Source: Pseudomonas sp. RIT288 (lineage in GTDB: Bacteria; Pseudomonadota; Gammaproteobacteria; Pseudomonadales; Pseudomonadaceae). From it: a DNA stretch of 64,000 nt. The position numbers and the translations under genes were made by a program. The stretch covers positions 186,001 through 250,000 of the forward strand of contig NZ_JFYN01000012.1 of assembly GCF_000631985.1 (NCBI RefSeq), written 5' to 3'. Of this stretch, positions 20,548 through 30,649 are shown in pieces. The notes below the pieces were generated by a model. It did no database searches and was not told where the DNA came from. It was given only the letters and a program-made list of their open reading frames with translations. The first letter of the stretch is position 1, and every line of letters begins with the position of its first letter.

Positions 20548-21837
20548 GTGAGCAAGTCTCTGCAAGCCATTCGTGGCATGAACGACATCCTGCCCGAACA
20601 GACCCCGCTGTGGCGTTATTTCGAGGGCACTGTCGCGCGTCTGCTGGATAACTACGGTTACAAGCAGATCCGCATGCCGATCGTCGAATTCACCGAGCTG
20701 TTCAAGCGCTCGATCGGTGAAGTGACCGACATCGTCGAAAAAGAGATGTACACCTTCGAAGACCGCAACGGCGATTCCCTGACCCTGCGTCCGGAAGGCA
20801 CCGCGGCGTGCGTGCGTGCGGTGCTCGAGCACGGCATCACCGGCGGTGGCCAGGTGCAGAAACTCTGGTACATCGGCCCGATGTTCCGTCACGAGCGTCC
20901 GCAAAAAGGCCGTTATCGCCAGTTCCACCAGATCGGTCTGGAGGTGTTCAACCTCGACGGTCCGGACATCGATGCCGAGCTGATCATCATGACCTGGCGC
21001 CTGTGGGGCGAGCTGGGCATCCGTGATGCGGTCAAGCTCGAACTCAACAGCCTGGGCACCAGCGAATCCCGTGGTCGCTATCGTGAAGCGCTGGTCGAGT
21101 ACCTCTCGGCGCACCACGACAAGCTCGACGAAGACAGCCAGCGTCGCCTGAAAACCAACCCGCTGCGCGTGCTCGACACCAAAAATGCCGACACCCAGGC
21201 GGTATTGGTCGATGCGCCGAAAATGGCCGACTACCTGGATGACGAATCCCGTGCGCACTTCGAAGGTCTGAAGGCGCGTCTGGACGCGGTTGGCATCCCG
21301 TACGTGCTCAACCCGAAACTGGTGCGCGGCCTCGATTACTACAGCAAAACCGTATTCGAATGGGTCACCGACAAGCTCGGCGCCCAGGGTACTGTCTGCG
21401 CGGGCGGTCGTTACGACGGTCTGGTCGAGCAGATGGGCGGCAAGCCGACTACCGGCGTGGGTTTCGCCATGGGCATCGAGCGTCTGGTGTTGATGCTCGA
21501 AACCCTGGAGCAGATCCCGGAAGAAATCTCCCGACAGGTCGACGTCTACCTCTGCGCCTTTGGCGAGCAGGCCGAACTGGCCGGTCTGGCCCTGGCCGAG
21601 CGTGTACGTGACCAGCTTCCAAACCTGCGTCTGCAAGTCAATGCCGGCGCCGGCAGCTTCAAAAGCCAGTTCAAGAAAGCCGACAAGAGCGGTGCGTTGT
21701 ACGCACTGATCCTGGGTGACGACGAAATGGCCCAGCAAGTGGTAGGTTTCAAACCCCTGCGTGGCCAGGGCGAACAACAAAGCATTGCCTGGGATGCGCT
21801 TGCCGCTCACCTGGCCACCTGCGTCGTGCAGGGTTGA
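20548..21837 (+). CDS. hisS: Histidine-tRNA ligase
   Basis: Class II aminoacyl-tRNA synthetase that charges tRNA-His. It has 429 residues from a GTG start ([17 protein letters not shown]). Motif 1 lies near [19 protein letters not shown], motif 2 is [19 protein letters not shown], the histidine-specific box is [15 protein letters not shown], and motif 3 is [13 protein letters not shown]. The C-terminal anticodon-binding domain covers about 330-429. Confidence 0.97.
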   Translation: MSKSLQAIRGMNDILPEQTPLWRYFEGTVARLLDNYGYKQIRMPIVEFTELFKRSIGEVTDIVEKEMYTFEDRNGDSLTLRPEGTAACVRAVLEHGITGGGQVQKLWYIGPMFRHERPQKGRYRQFHQIGLEVFNLDGPDIDAELIIMTWRLWGELGIRDAVKLELNSLGTSESRGRYREALVEYLSAHHDKLDEDSQRRLKTNPLRVLDTKNADTQAVLVDAPKMADYLDDESRAHFEGLKARLDAVGIPYVLNPKLVRGLDYYSKTVFEWVTDKLGAQGTVCAGGRYDGLVEQMGGKPTTGVGFAMGIERLVLMLETLEQIPEEISRQVDVYLCAFGEQAELAGLALAERVRDQLPNLRLQVNAGAGSFKSQFKKADKSGALYALILGDDEMAQQVVGFKPLRGQGEQQSIAWDALAAHLATCVVQG

Positions 21838-21878
21838 AGCTGTCTAAACAGCCGATTTAGCGATTAAGGAGTATTGGG

Positions 21879-22520
21879 GTGTCGAGTACCGAAGACGAAC
21901 AGTTGGCGGATTTGAAGGACTGGTGGACACGCAACGGCAAACCTCTGGTCACCGGCGGCCTGTTGGCGCTGGTCATCGTGTTCGGCTGGCAGGCTTTTCA
22001 CAAGTATCAGAGCAACCAGTCGCAAGGCGCCTCGGTGCTCTATCAGCAACTGCTGGAAACCACGCTGACCCCGGACGGCAAGCCTGACGCTGCCCGCGTT
22101 GCGGATCTGGCCGGCAAACTCAACAGCGAATTCGGCGGCACCGCGTACGCGCAGTACGGCAGCCTGTTCGTGGCCAAGGTTGCGGTCGACAGCGGCAAGC
22201 TGGACGACGCTGCGACTGAACTCAAGGCTATCGTTGCCAAGCCGGCCAACCCGGCGCTGGGCGAAATCGCCCGTCAGCGTCTGGCGCAGGTGCTGGGTGC
22301 GCAGAACAAGGCCGATGAAGCCCTGAAGCTGCTTGACGGTGATGCCGACAAGGCGTTCCTGGCCACTCGCGAAGAACTCAAGGGTGATCTGCTGGTTCAG
22401 TTGGGTCGTACCGACGAGGCGAACACCGCGTATCAAAAAGCCAAGGCGGCACTGTCGGATGAAGCGGCAGTCGGCGGCCTTCAAATCAAGCTCGACGACC
22501 TGGCCAAAGGGGATGCGTGA
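21879..22520 (+). CDS. YfgM-like SecYEG-associated TPR protein
   Basis: Probable inner-membrane partner of the PpiD/SecYEG export complex. It has 213 residues from a GTG start preceded by AAGGAG. A short cytoplasmic N-terminus (DEQLADLKDWWTRNGKPLV) and one membrane helix at about 22-40 (TGGLLALVIVFGWQAF) are followed by a periplasmic tetratricopeptide-like domain. It lies between hisS and bamB, the same order as E. coli yfgM. Its end overlaps the possible bamB ATG. Confidence 0.9.
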   Translation: MSSTEDEQLADLKDWWTRNGKPLVTGGLLALVIVFGWQAFHKYQSNQSQGASVLYQQLLETTLTPDGKPDAARVADLAGKLNSEFGGTAYAQYGSLFVAKVAVDSGKLDDAATELKAIVAKPANPALGEIARQRLAQVLGAQNKADEALKLLDGDADKAFLATREELKGDLLVQLGRTDEANTAYQKAKAALSDEAAVGGLQIKLDDLAKGDA

Positions 22521-22521
22521 C

Positions 22522-23664
22522 GTGATCCGTTGGAAGCATGCAGCATTGCTGGCTCTGGCCATTCTGGCCGCGGGTTGCAGCAGCAACAGCAAAAAAGAAC
22601 TGCCACCGGCCGAGCTGACCGACTTCAAAGAAGAAGTGGTCCTGCAAAAGCAGTGGAGCCGTTCGATCGGTGACGGTCAGGGCGAAACCTACAACATGCT
22701 GGTGCCGGCGATCGATGGTGACACCATCTACGCGGCAGATGTGACCGGCGTGCTGATGGCCATGGATCGCAGCAATGGCGACGTGAAGTGGAAAAAAGAT
22801 CTTGAACTGCCTGTCTCCGGCGCCGTTGGCGTGGGTTACGGTCTGGTCACGATCGGTACCCTCAAGGGTGAAATCGTTGCGCTCGACGCCATCAACGGCG
22901 AAGAGAAGTGGCGCGCCCGGGTTTCCAGCGAAGTGCTCGCGCCGCCGGCCAACAACGGTGACGTTGTCGTGGTACAGACTCAGGACGATCGTCTGATCGG
23001 CCTGGATGCTGCCACCGGCGACCGTCGCTGGACCTACGACAGTACCCCTGCGGTCCTGACCCTGCGTGGCACCAGCGCCCCCGTCGTGACCAACCGCCTC
23101 GCGGTGGCTGGCCTGTCGACCGGTAAAGTGGTCGCCCTGGACATTTCCAACGGCGTGCCGGTCTGGGAACAACGGGTCGCGATTCCAACCGGTCGTTCGG
23201 AACTGGAGCGCGTGGTCGACATCGACGGCGGTCTGCTGCTGTCCGGCGAAACGCTGTACGTTGCCAGCTATCAGGGCCGCGTCGCGGCACTCGATCTGCA
23301 AAGCGGTCGTCAACTCTGGCAGCGCGATGCATCGAGCTATGCCGGTGTTGCCCAGGGTTTCGGCAACGTCTATGTGAGCCTGTCTTCGGGCACCGTTGAA
23401 GGCGTTGACGAGCGTTCGACCACTGCACTGTGGAGCAACGACTCGCTGGCTCGCCGCCAACTGTCGGCACCGGAAGTGTTCTCTAGCTACGTAGCCGTTG
23501 GTGACCTGGAAGGTTACCTGCACCTGTTGAGCCAGGTGGACGGTCGTTTTGTGGGTCGTGAGCGTATCGACAGTGACGGCCTGCGTGCCCGTCCGCTGGT
23601 GGTGGGCAACACGATCTATGTGTATGGCAACAGCGGCAAACTGGAAGCCCTGACCATCAAGTAA
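22522..23664 (+). CDS. bamB: Outer-membrane assembly lipoprotein BamB
   Basis: Beta-propeller lipoprotein of the BAM complex that folds outer-membrane proteins. I prefer the GTG at 22522 (IRWKHAALLALAILAAGCSS), 9 bases after AGGGG. An ATG at 22513 is also in frame but has no room for a ribosome site. The lipobox LAAGC is followed by an eight-blade PQQ-like propeller with repeated W and GxVxALD blades (GEIVALDAINGEEKWRARVS, GKVVALDISNGVPVWEQRV). About 380 residues, usual length. Confidence 0.94.
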   Translation: MIRWKHAALLALAILAAGCSSNSKKELPPAELTDFKEEVVLQKQWSRSIGDGQGETYNMLVPAIDGDTIYAADVTGVLMAMDRSNGDVKWKKDLELPVSGAVGVGYGLVTIGTLKGEIVALDAINGEEKWRARVSSEVLAPPANNGDVVVVQTQDDRLIGLDAATGDRRWTYDSTPAVLTLRGTSAPVVTNRLAVAGLSTGKVVALDISNGVPVWEQRVAIPTGRSELERVVDIDGGLLLSGETLYVASYQGRVAALDLQSGRQLWQRDASSYAGVAQGFGNVYVSLSSGTVEGVDERSTTALWSNDSLARRQLSAPEVFSSYVAVGDLEGYLHLLSQVDGRFVGRERIDSDGLRARPLVVGNTIYVYGNSGKLEALTIK

Positions 23665-23710
23665 CAACTATGCTTGGGTTGATCCCAAGCGGCTCACCGG
23701 TGGGTATGAA

Positions 23711-23810
23711 TGTGGGAGCGAGCCTGCTCGCGAAGGACGTCAACGATAACGTTTACGGCCTGAACAAACGCGGTGTCATTGCGTTTTTCGCGAACAGGCT
23801 CGCTCTCACA
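23711..23810. repeat. Inverted REP pair, GAGCGAGCCTGCTCGCGA family
   Basis: TGTGGGAGCGAGCCTGCTCGCGAA and a slightly diverged inverted copy (TTCGCGAACAGGCTCGCTCTCACA) are about 50 bases apart between bamB and der. The right copy carries substitutions, which suggests an older or drifting element. Confidence 0.85.
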
Positions 23811-23896
23811 GAAAGCGCCCACAGTGTTGCCCCGAGCACCAGCCGCTGCCTCGCAGCGGCTTTTGTATTTTCTGAAATAACGAAGTGGAGAGCCGC

Positions 23897-25369
23897 ATGG
23901 TTCCCGTAATCGCCCTGGTGGGCCGACCGAACGTCGGCAAATCCACCTTGTTCAACCGCCTGACCAGGACGCGTGACGCCATCGTTGGCGACTTGTCCGG
24001 TCTGACCCGTGATCGCCAGTACGGTGAGGCCAAGTGGCAAGGGCGTTCCTACATTCTGATCGACACCGGCGGTATCTCCGGTGACGAACACGGTATGGAC
24101 GAAAAAATGGCCGAGCAGTCGCTGCTGGCCATTGAAGAAGCGGATGTTGTGCTGTTCCTGGTAGATGCCAAGGCCGGTTTCACCGCCGCCGACCAGATGA
24201 TCGCCGAACACTTGCGCAAGCGTAACAAGCGTTCCCACGTGGTTGCCAACAAGGTCGACAACATCGACCCGGAAATGGCCCGCGCCGAATTCGCTCCGCT
24301 GGGCATGGGCCACGCGATCCCGATCGCCGGTGCTCACGGCCGTGGTATCACTCAACTGCTGGAAGCGGCACTGAGCGATTTCCCGCGTGATGATGACGAA
24401 CCGGCGGAAGGCGAAGAGGAAGAGATCGTTGCCGAAGGCGAGGAAGCCAAGCGCATTCCTGGCCCGAGCGAAAAAGACGGGATCAAGATCGCCATCATCG
24501 GCCGTCCGAACGTCGGCAAGTCGACTCTGGTCAACCGCATGCTCGGTGAAGACCGGGTAATCGTCTACGACCAGCCCGGCACCACCCGCGACAGTATCTA
24601 CATCCCGTTCGAGCGTAACGACGAGAAGTACACGCTGATCGACACCGCCGGTGTGCGCAAGCGCGGCAAGATCCACGAAGAAGTCGAAAAATTCTCCGTG
24701 GTCAAAACCCTGCAGGCGATCAAAGACGCCAACGTGGTGATCTTCGTGATGGACGCCCGCGAAGGTGTGGTCGATCACGACCTCAACCTGTTGGGTTTTG
24801 CCCTCGAAGCCGGTCGTGCGCTGGTGATCGCGATCAATAAATGGGACGGCATGACCCCGAGCGAGCGCGACTTTGTGAAGGTCGAGCTGCAACGTCGTCT
24901 GTTCTTCGTCGACTTCGCCGATATTCACTTCATTTCGGCATTGCACGGTACTGGCGTGGGCAACCTCTACGCCTCGGTGCAGAACTCGTTCAAGTCCGCG
25001 GTTACCCGCTGGCCGACCAGCCGCCTGACGCAGATTCTCGAAGACGCGGTCAGCGAGCACCAGCCGCCGATGGTCAACAGCCGCCGGATCAAGCTGCGTT
25101 ACGCTCACCTGGGTGGTGCGAACCCGCCGATCATCGTGATCCACGGTAACCAGATCGAGAAAGTGCCGAAGTCGTATGTGCGCTATCTGGAGAACACTTA
25201 CCGCCGTGTGCTGAAGTTGGTCGGTACGCCGATTCGCATCGAGTTCAAGGGCGGCGAGAACCCGTACGAAGGCAACAAGAACACGCTGACCGACCGCCAG
25301 GTCAACAAGAAGCGTCGCTTGATGTCGCACAACAAGAAAGCCAGCAAGAAGCGCCGCGACAAGAAGTGA
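23897..25369 (+). CDS. der: Ribosome biogenesis GTPase Der (EngA)
   Basis: Essential GTPase with two tandem G domains that acts in 50S subunit assembly. It has 490 residues from ATG 23897; a GTG four codons upstream is less likely. G1 motifs are GRPNVGKST at about residues 8 and 200; NKVD and NKWD are the two G4 motifs. An acidic linker ([13 protein letters not shown]) separates the domains. The C-terminal KH-like domain ends in the basic [20 protein letters not shown] tail. Confidence 0.97.
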   Translation: MVPVIALVGRPNVGKSTLFNRLTRTRDAIVGDLSGLTRDRQYGEAKWQGRSYILIDTGGISGDEHGMDEKMAEQSLLAIEEADVVLFLVDAKAGFTAADQMIAEHLRKRNKRSHVVANKVDNIDPEMARAEFAPLGMGHAIPIAGAHGRGITQLLEAALSDFPRDDDEPAEGEEEEIVAEGEEAKRIPGPSEKDGIKIAIIGRPNVGKSTLVNRMLGEDRVIVYDQPGTTRDSIYIPFERNDEKYTLIDTAGVRKRGKIHEEVEKFSVVKTLQAIKDANVVIFVMDAREGVVDHDLNLLGFALEAGRALVIAINKWDGMTPSERDFVKVELQRRLFFVDFADIHFISALHGTGVGNLYASVQNSFKSAVTRWPTSRLTQILEDAVSEHQPPMVNSRRIKLRYAHLGGANPPIIVIHGNQIEKVPKSYVRYLENTYRRVLKLVGTPIRIEFKGGENPYEGNKNTLTDRQVNKKRRLMSHNKKASKKRRDKK

Positions 25370-25372
25370 TCC

Positions 25373-25478
25373 TGTGGTGAGGGGATTTATCCCCGACGGG
25401 TTGCGAAGCGACCCCAAATACCTGTCATAGGGTTTGCGACTGCTTCGCAGCCGATCGGGGATGAATCCCCTCGCCACA
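25373..25478. repeat. Inverted REP pair, TGAGGGGATTTATCCCCGA family
   Basis: TGTGGTGAGGGGATTTATCCCC and its inverted copy (GGGGATGAATCCCCTCGCCACA) flank about 60 bases that hold two inner inverted segments (GGTTGCGAAGCGACC and GACTGCTTCGCAGCC). It is a third REP class, different from the other two in this window. Confidence 0.85.
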
Positions 25479-25502
25479 AGGTTGCTGCGCTATAAATGAA
25501 AG

Positions 25503-25531
25503 AAGGGTGCTCAGTTGGGCGCCCTTTTTTT
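25503..25531 (+). terminator. Terminator downstream of der
   Basis: AAGGGTGC pairs with GCGCCCTT (one G-T) around an 8-base loop and is followed by a T-run. It stands just before the aminotransferase start region, after the REP pair. Confidence 0.8.
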
Positions 25532-25606
25532 ATGGGCGTCGGATGGGCTATTCTCGGGCTCTCCCGCGCCGCCGTCAGAGCCGGGTGTAGAGCAGGGAAC
25601 CCCTCG

Positions 25607-26755
25607 ATGATCACCAGTAAGTTGCCGAATGTCGGCATCACTATTTTCACGCAGATGTCTCAGCTCGCGGCGCAGACCGGAGCGATCAACCTGTCCCAGG
25701 GTTTTCCTGATTTCGATGGCCCGCAGTCCCTGCGTGACGCGGTCGGCCGACATATCGCCAGCGGCCATAACCAGTATTCACCGATGACCGGCCTGCCGGC
25801 GCTGCGCGAGCAGATCGCGGCGAAGATCGCGCGCAGCTATGGCGTGAAAGTCGATGCCGACAACGAAGTGACCGTAACGCCGGGTGCGACCCAGGCGATC
25901 TTCTGTGCGATTCAGGCGGTTATCCACAGCGGCGACGAAGTCATCGTGTTCGACCCGTGCTACGACAGCTATGAGCCGGCGACGCAGTTGGCGGGTGGTC
26001 GCTGCGTGCATGTGCAACTGAACCCGAACGATTTCTCCATCGATTTCGACAAGCTCGCCGCGGCCCTCAGCCCGCGCACGAAAATGATCGTGATCAACAC
26101 CCCGCACAACCCGAGCGGTGCACTGATCAGCCGTGCCGAGCTTGATCAACTGGCGGAGTTGATCCGTGGTCGTGACATCTACCTGATCAGCGACGAGGTG
26201 TACGAACACCTGGTGTTCGACGGCGTGCCGCATGTCAGCGTACTGGCCCACGAAGAACTGTATCAGCGAGCGTTTGTGGTCAGCTCGTTCGGCAAGACTT
26301 ACCACGTCACGGGCTGGAAAACCGGCTACGTGGTTGCGCCACCGGCGCTGACCGCGGAGCTGCGCAAGGTGCACCAGTACGTCAGTTTCTGCGGCGTCAC
26401 CCCGCTGCAATACGCCCTGGCCGATTACATGGCCGAACACCCGGAACACGTTGAAGAGCTGCCGGGTTTCTATCAGGCCAAGCGCGACCTGTTCTGCGAT
26501 CTGCTGGCGCCGTCGCGCTTCACCTTCACCCGCGTCACCGGCACGTATTTCCAGCTGGTTGATTATTCGCAGATCCGCCCTGACTTGAACGACGTCGACA
26601 TGGCGATCTGGATGACCCGCGAGCACGGCGTGGCGAGCATTCCGGTATCGGTGTTCTATCAGAATCCACCGCAAGGCCAGCGTCTGGTGCGCCTGTGCTT
26701 TGCCAAACGCGAGGAGACGCTGCGCGAGGCAGCGGCAAAACTATGCGTGATCTGA
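25607..26755 (+). CDS. PLP-dependent methionine-type aminotransferase (YbdL-like)
   Basis: Class I/II aminotransferase, probably acting on methionine or glutamine with keto acids such as ketomethylthiobutyrate. It has 382 residues from ATG 25607 (MITSKLPNVGITIFTQMSQL); upstream in-frame starts run through the der terminator. Motifs are INLSQGFPDFDGP, NPHNPSG-type NTPHNPSGAL, SDEVYEHLVFDG and the PLP lysine in SSFGKTYHVTGWK. Its stop overlaps the following omega-amidase gene, which fits a transamination and deamidation pair in methionine salvage. Substrate is inferred. Confidence 0.88.
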   Translation: MITSKLPNVGITIFTQMSQLAAQTGAINLSQGFPDFDGPQSLRDAVGRHIASGHNQYSPMTGLPALREQIAAKIARSYGVKVDADNEVTVTPGATQAIFCAIQAVIHSGDEVIVFDPCYDSYEPATQLAGGRCVHVQLNPNDFSIDFDKLAAALSPRTKMIVINTPHNPSGALISRAELDQLAELIRGRDIYLISDEVYEHLVFDGVPHVSVLAHEELYQRAFVVSSFGKTYHVTGWKTGYVVAPPALTAELRKVHQYVSFCGVTPLQYALADYMAEHPEHVEELPGFYQAKRDLFCDLLAPSRFTFTRVTGTYFQLVDYSQIRPDLNDVDMAIWMTREHGVASIPVSVFYQNPPQGQRLVRLCFAKREETLREAAAKLCVI

Positions 26756-27534
26756 GTGCATTGCCCGATCTCAATCTGGCGCTGATCCAGACCAGCCTGG
26801 CCTGGCATGACCGTCAGGCCAACCTCGAGCACTTCGAGTTGCTGCTGGAGCAGGCCCGGGGCGCAGACCTGATCATCCTGCCGGAGATGTTCACCACCGG
26901 TTTTTCCATGGAATCGGAAACCCTTGCCGAAGCCGAGCATGGCCCGACCAGCAAGTGGATGAAGGCACAGGCCGCGAAACTGAATGCGGTGATCACCGGC
27001 AGCGTGATCATTCAGGCGGCGGACGGCAGCCATCGCAACCGCCTGCTGTGGGCGCGGCCGGACGGCGAAGTCTGGCATTACGACAAACGCCACCTGTTCC
27101 GTATGGCTGGGGAGCACAATCACTACACCCCCGGCGAGCGCCAGGTGCAGTTCGAACTCAAGGGCTGGCGGATTCGGCCACTGATTTGCTACGACCTGCG
27201 TTTCCCGGTGTGGAGTCGCGACGCGCAGGACACCGATCTGCTGCTGTACACCGCCAACTGGCCGGGTGCACGGCGTCTGCACTGGAACCGATTGTTGCCG
27301 GCGCGGGCGATTGAAAACCTGTGTTATGTGGCGGCGGTGAACCGGATCGGCACCGATGGCAAGGGCTTTGCCTATACCGGCGACAGTCAGGTGCTGGATT
27401 TCCAGGGCGAGACGTTGCTGGCGGCGGGGGAGGCGGACGGCGTGTTCAAGGTTGTGCTGGAAGCCGCACCACTGGCGGCGTATCGCGAGCGCTTTCCGGC
27501 GAATCTGGATGCGGATACCTTCGAGTTCACCTGA
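26743..27534 (+). CDS. Carbon-nitrogen hydrolase, omega-amidase type (YafV-like)
   Basis: Nitrilase-superfamily amidase, probably hydrolysing alpha-ketoglutaramate or ketosuccinamate. It has 263 residues from ATG 26743, overlapping the aminotransferase by 13 bases. The catalytic triad is visible as Glu in ILPEMFTTGF, Lys in YDKRHLFRMAGEH and Cys in LICYDLRFPVWSR. The pair is consistent with the known partnership of glutamine transaminases with omega-amidase, in which the amidase pulls the transamination forward. Confidence 0.88.
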   Translation: MRDLSALPDLNLALIQTSLAWHDRQANLEHFELLLEQARGADLIILPEMFTTGFSMESETLAEAEHGPTSKWMKAQAAKLNAVITGSVIIQAADGSHRNRLLWARPDGEVWHYDKRHLFRMAGEHNHYTPGERQVQFELKGWRIRPLICYDLRFPVWSRDAQDTDLLLYTANWPGARRLHWNRLLPARAIENLCYVAAVNRIGTDGKGFAYTGDSQVLDFQGETLLAAGEADGVFKVVLEAAPLAAYRERFPANLDADTFEFT

Positions 27535-27538
27535 AAAG

Positions 27539-27620
27539 CAAAAGATCGCAGCCTTCGGCAGCACCTGCAGGATGGATACTATCCCGATGTAGGAGCTGCC
27601 GAAGGCTGCGATCTTTTGAT
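27539..27620. repeat. Inverted REP pair, GGAGCTGCCGAAGGCTGCG family
   Basis: Arms AAAAGATCGCAGCCTTCGGC and GCCGAAGGCTGCGATCTTTT enclose a short variable centre. It begins a few bases after the omega-amidase stop and is followed by the leuA terminator, so the two operons converge here. Confidence 0.88.
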
Positions 27621-27627
27621 CCTCAAC

Positions 27628-27663
27628 AAAAAGGCCCCGGAGTTCACACTCCGGGGCCTTTTG
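27628..27663 (-). terminator. Terminator of leuA, usable in both directions
   Basis: AAAAGGCCCCGGAGT and ACTCCGGGGCCTTTT form a perfect 15-bp stem around TCAC. On the minus strand it ends in TTTTT and starts 16 bases beyond the leuA stop. Confidence 0.9.
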
Positions 27664-27678
27664 CATTTCAGCGAAGGC

Positions 27679-29358
27679 TTAAGCCGCTTTCGCTTCCGGC
27701 TGGCTCAACGAGCGGTTCAGCGCACTGAACAGTGCCTTGAAGCTGGCAGTGGTGATGTTTTCATCGATACCTACGCCGTGCACCGCACGCTCACCGTTCA
27801 CACGCAGCTCGATGTACGCGGCTGCCTTGGCGTTGGTGCCCGCGCCGATCGCGTGTTCGTTGTAGTCCATGATTTCCACCGGAATCGGCAGGCCGGCCAC
27901 CAGTGCTTCCAGCGCGCCGTTGCCCTTGCCGCGCCAGTGCAGGTTGGTTTCACCCTGACCCTTGCTCGCCACTTCCACTTCGACGGCGCTGTTGCCGTTT
28001 TCTTCCTGCAGGCGATGGCTGACCAGCGCGTACGGGGTGTTGGCTTGCAGGTATTCGCTGATCAACAGCGAGTGGATCTGCTTGGCGGTCATTTCCAGGC
28101 CGAGGCGGTCGGTTTCACGCTGCACCACCTGGCTGAACTCGATCTGCATGCGACGCGGCAGGCTGATGCCGTATTCCTGCTCCAGCAAGTAGGCGATACC
28201 GCCCTTGCCCGACTGGCTGTTCACACGAATCACCGCCTCGTAGCTGCGGCCGATGTCGGCCGGGTCGATCGGCAGATACGGCACTTCCCACAGGGTGTCC
28301 GGTTTCTGCTGGGCGAAGCCCTTGCGGATCGCGTCCTGGTGCGAGCCGGAGAATGCGGTGTGCACCAGGTCGCCGACGTACGGGTGACGCGGGTGCACCT
28401 GGATCTGGTTGCACTCTTCGACGACTTTGCGCACGCCGTCGATGTCGGAGAAGTCCAGCTCAGGGTCAACGCCCTGGGTGTACATGTTCAACGCCACGGT
28501 GACGAGGTCGACGTTACCGGTACGCTCGCCGTTGCCGAACAGGCAGCCTTCAACGCGATCCGCGCCGGCCATCAGGCCCAGCTCGGTGGCGGCGACGCCG
28601 GTGCCACGGTCGTTGTGGGTGTGCAGGCTGATGATCACGCTGTCACGACGGTTGATGTTGCGGCCGAACCATTCGATCTGGTCGGCGTAGACGTTCGGGG
28701 TCGCGCATTCAACGGTGGCCGGCAGGTTGAGGATCATCTTGTGCTCAGGCGTCGGGTTCCAGACCTCGATCACCGCGTCACAGACTTCCTTGGCGAACTC
28801 CAGCTCGGTGGCGCTGAAGGTTTCCGGCGAGTATTCGAAGGTCCACTCGGTGTCCGGCTGCATCGCCGCGTATTTGACGAACAGCTTGGCGGCGTTGACC
28901 GCGATGGCCTTGATGCCGTCCTTGTCCTGGTTGAAGACGATGCGACGGAAAGACGGCGAAGTGGCGTTGTACAGGTGAACGATGGCTTTCTTCGCCCCGC
29001 GCAGGGATTCGAAGGTGCGCTCGATCAGGTCTTCACGGCCCTGAGTCAGCACCTGAATGGTGGTGTCGTCCGGGATGTGGCCTTCTTCGATCAGGGTGCG
29101 CACGAAGTCGAAGTCGGTCTGCGAAGCGGCCGGGAACGAGGCTTCGATTTCCTTCACGCCAACCTGCACGAGGGTTTTCCAGAAGCGCAGCTTCTTCGCC
29201 GCGTCCATTGGCTCGATCAGCGACTGGTTGCCGTCACGCAGGTCGGAGCTGCACCAGATCGGCGCGGCGTCGATGGTTTTCGACGGCCAGGTACGATCCG
29301 GCAGATTGATGACGGGGAAAGCGCGGTATTTCGAAGACGGGTCTTTGAGCATGCTCAT
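27679..29358 (-). CDS. leuA: 2-isopropylmalate synthase LeuA
   Basis: Condenses acetyl-CoA with 2-ketoisovalerate, the first committed step of leucine synthesis. It has 559 residues from ATG 29358 ([20 protein letters not shown]). The catalytic TIM barrel has [17 protein letters not shown] (metal-binding Asp), HLYNATSP and [18 protein letters not shown] with the metal His pair. The C-terminal regulatory domain covers about 430-559 and would bind leucine. It belongs to the longer proteobacterial/actinobacterial LeuA branch. It is not near other leu genes. Confidence 0.96.
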   Translation of the reverse strand: MSMLKDPSSKYRAFPVINLPDRTWPSKTIDAAPIWCSSDLRDGNQSLIEPMDAAKKLRFWKTLVQVGVKEIEASFPAASQTDFDFVRTLIEEGHIPDDTTIQVLTQGREDLIERTFESLRGAKKAIVHLYNATSPSFRRIVFNQDKDGIKAIAVNAAKLFVKYAAMQPDTEWTFEYSPETFSATELEFAKEVCDAVIEVWNPTPEHKMILNLPATVECATPNVYADQIEWFGRNINRRDSVIISLHTHNDRGTGVAATELGLMAGADRVEGCLFGNGERTGNVDLVTVALNMYTQGVDPELDFSDIDGVRKVVEECNQIQVHPRHPYVGDLVHTAFSGSHQDAIRKGFAQQKPDTLWEVPYLPIDPADIGRSYEAVIRVNSQSGKGGIAYLLEQEYGISLPRRMQIEFSQVVQRETDRLGLEMTAKQIHSLLISEYLQANTPYALVSHRLQEENGNSAVEVEVASKGQGETNLHWRGKGNGALEALVAGLPIPVEIMDYNEHAIGAGTNAKAAAYIELRVNGERAVHGVGIDENITTASFKALFSALNRSLSQPEAKAA

Positions 29359-29821
29359 CGGGAAAATCCTTATTGTCTGGGCCGAAAAGAGGCGGCCTGC
29401 CGGTGGAACGAATGTTCGGGGAACAGCTTGGGACGAGGCGCAGCGATTCAGCCCGGCAGTCGTGCGCTGACGAGGCACAAACTACGGTGCTGGCGAAGCT
29501 GAATAAGGGTATGAGAGGTTTTCATGCCTTCAACCCTAACCGCGAGGGGAGAGGATGGCAAGCAGTCGAAAAAAATTGAGAGGAATACTCGAAAAGCGCG
29601 GATTTGCGCGATTTTATTGTGCTTCAGGCAGCGGATCGTTTTTGTTTTTGCGCAGGGGGTGATTGGGGCGCAATTGAAACTGGTGGGGTGTCAGCGGTGT
29701 TTGCAGTATGGGTTGGGTCGCCTTCGCGAGCAGGCTCGCTCCCACATTGGATGTGTGTCGCTCAAAGATCCTTTGTGGGAGCGAGCCTGCTCGCGAAGGG
29801 GCCGTCTGCCTCAAACAACTA
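29359..29821. other. Spacer upstream of leuA
   Basis: 463 bases without a convincing gene. It holds the leuA 5' region on the minus strand, a low-complexity TTTTT-rich part at 29610-29660, and one REP pair at 29721-29800. I saw no leader peptide with leucine codons, so attenuation of leuA cannot be claimed. Short open frames here lack ribosome sites or recognisable products. Confidence 0.6.
29721..29800. repeat. Inverted REP pair, GAGCGAGCCTGCTCGCGA family, opposite arrangement
   Basis: CCTTCGCGAGCAGGCTCGCTCCCACA comes first and TGTGGGAGCGAGCCTGCTCGCGAAGG second. The copies therefore point outward, in the reverse order of the other pairs of this family in the window, around a spacer of about 28 bases. 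Confidence 0.85.
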
Positions 29822-30646
29822 TCAAGGCTGGAACGCACCAATGAAAATCGCCGGATCCACCCGCGCATCATTCAGGCTGATGTTCCAGTGCATGTGCGGC
29901 CCAGTCGCCCGGCCGGTCGAGCCGACCTTGCCAACCACCGCGCCCCGGGCCAGTTGATCGCCAACTTTCACGTCGATTTTCGACATGTGGCAGAACATGC
30001 TGATAAAGCCCTGTCCGTGATCGACAAACACCGTGTTGCCGTTGAAGAAGTAGTTGCCGGTGAGAATCACCTTGCCCGCCGCCGGGGTCTTGATCGGCGT
30101 GCCGGCCGGCACCGCAAAGTCGAGACCGGCATGGGGGTTGCGCTCTTCACCATTGAAGAAACGGCGCACACCGAACTTGCTCGACAGCGGTCCGTTGACC
30201 GGTTTGTCCAGCAGCAGGTTGCTCGGGGTATTCGGGCTGAAGCTGCGGTAAGCCTTGATCTGCTCGGCCAGTTCACCCTCGATGCGCTTGAGATTGGCCG
30301 GGTTCGGATTGACCTGTTGGGTGTTCTTCAGGGTGATGTGCTGTTCCGGGTATTTCTTGTTGCCGACCGTGAACGGCAGATTACGCCCGCCGCTGCTGAT
30401 CTGCTGGCTGCCGGGTTTGACCGTCAGCGGCACGCCGACAATCGCCAGCCAGTTGTTCTGTTCTTTCACCACCAGCACCGGTTTGCCCTGATAGGTAGCC
30501 TTGGGCGCCTGCGCGGCGCTGCCCAGATCAATCACCGCCACGCCGCCCGGCACCGGTTTGTTCAACAGACGAGTGATGTAGCTGTCGGCGTGGGCGTTAA
30601 AGGTGGTCAGGCACAGCAACAATAACGGAGCAAAAAAACGCGGCAT
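29822..30646 (-). CDS. Periplasmic M23-family metallopeptidase
   Basis: Probable zinc endopeptidase acting on peptidoglycan cross-links. It has 274 residues. A signal peptide (MPRFFAPLLLLCLTTFNAHA) is followed by a beta-rich N-terminal domain and the LytM domain at about 155-270. Zinc and catalytic residues are in ERNPHAGLDFAVPAGTPI and GPHMHWNISL (HxH), both intact, so it should be an active enzyme and not an EnvC-type activator. It ends 3 bases before... the xseA stop side lies 3 bases upstream, so the two are co-transcribed. Confidence 0.9.
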   Translation of the reverse strand: MPRFFAPLLLLCLTTFNAHADSYITRLLNKPVPGGVAVIDLGSAAQAPKATYQGKPVLVVKEQNNWLAIVGVPLTVKPGSQQISSGGRNLPFTVGNKKYPEQHITLKNTQQVNPNPANLKRIEGELAEQIKAYRSFSPNTPSNLLLDKPVNGPLSSKFGVRRFFNGEERNPHAGLDFAVPAGTPIKTPAAGKVILTGNYFFNGNTVFVDHGQGFISMFCHMSKIDVKVGDQLARGAVVGKVGSTGRATGPHMHWNISLNDARVDPAIFIGAFQP

Positions 30647-30649
30647 GGA

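Noticed and set aside
22333..22521. Extended start for bamB
   Set aside because: The added residues overlap the YfgM-like gene in another frame and precede the lipobox signal; GTG 22522 or ATG 22513 fits better.
27616..29502. Long plus-strand open frame of 628 codons antisense to leuA
   Set aside because: Composition is Val/His/Gln/Arg-rich shadow of a GC-rich gene; leuA on the other strand has complete family motifs.
29359..29720. Leucine leader peptide or riboswitch upstream of leuA
   Set aside because: No short frame with Leu codons and no terminator/antiterminator pair could be found.
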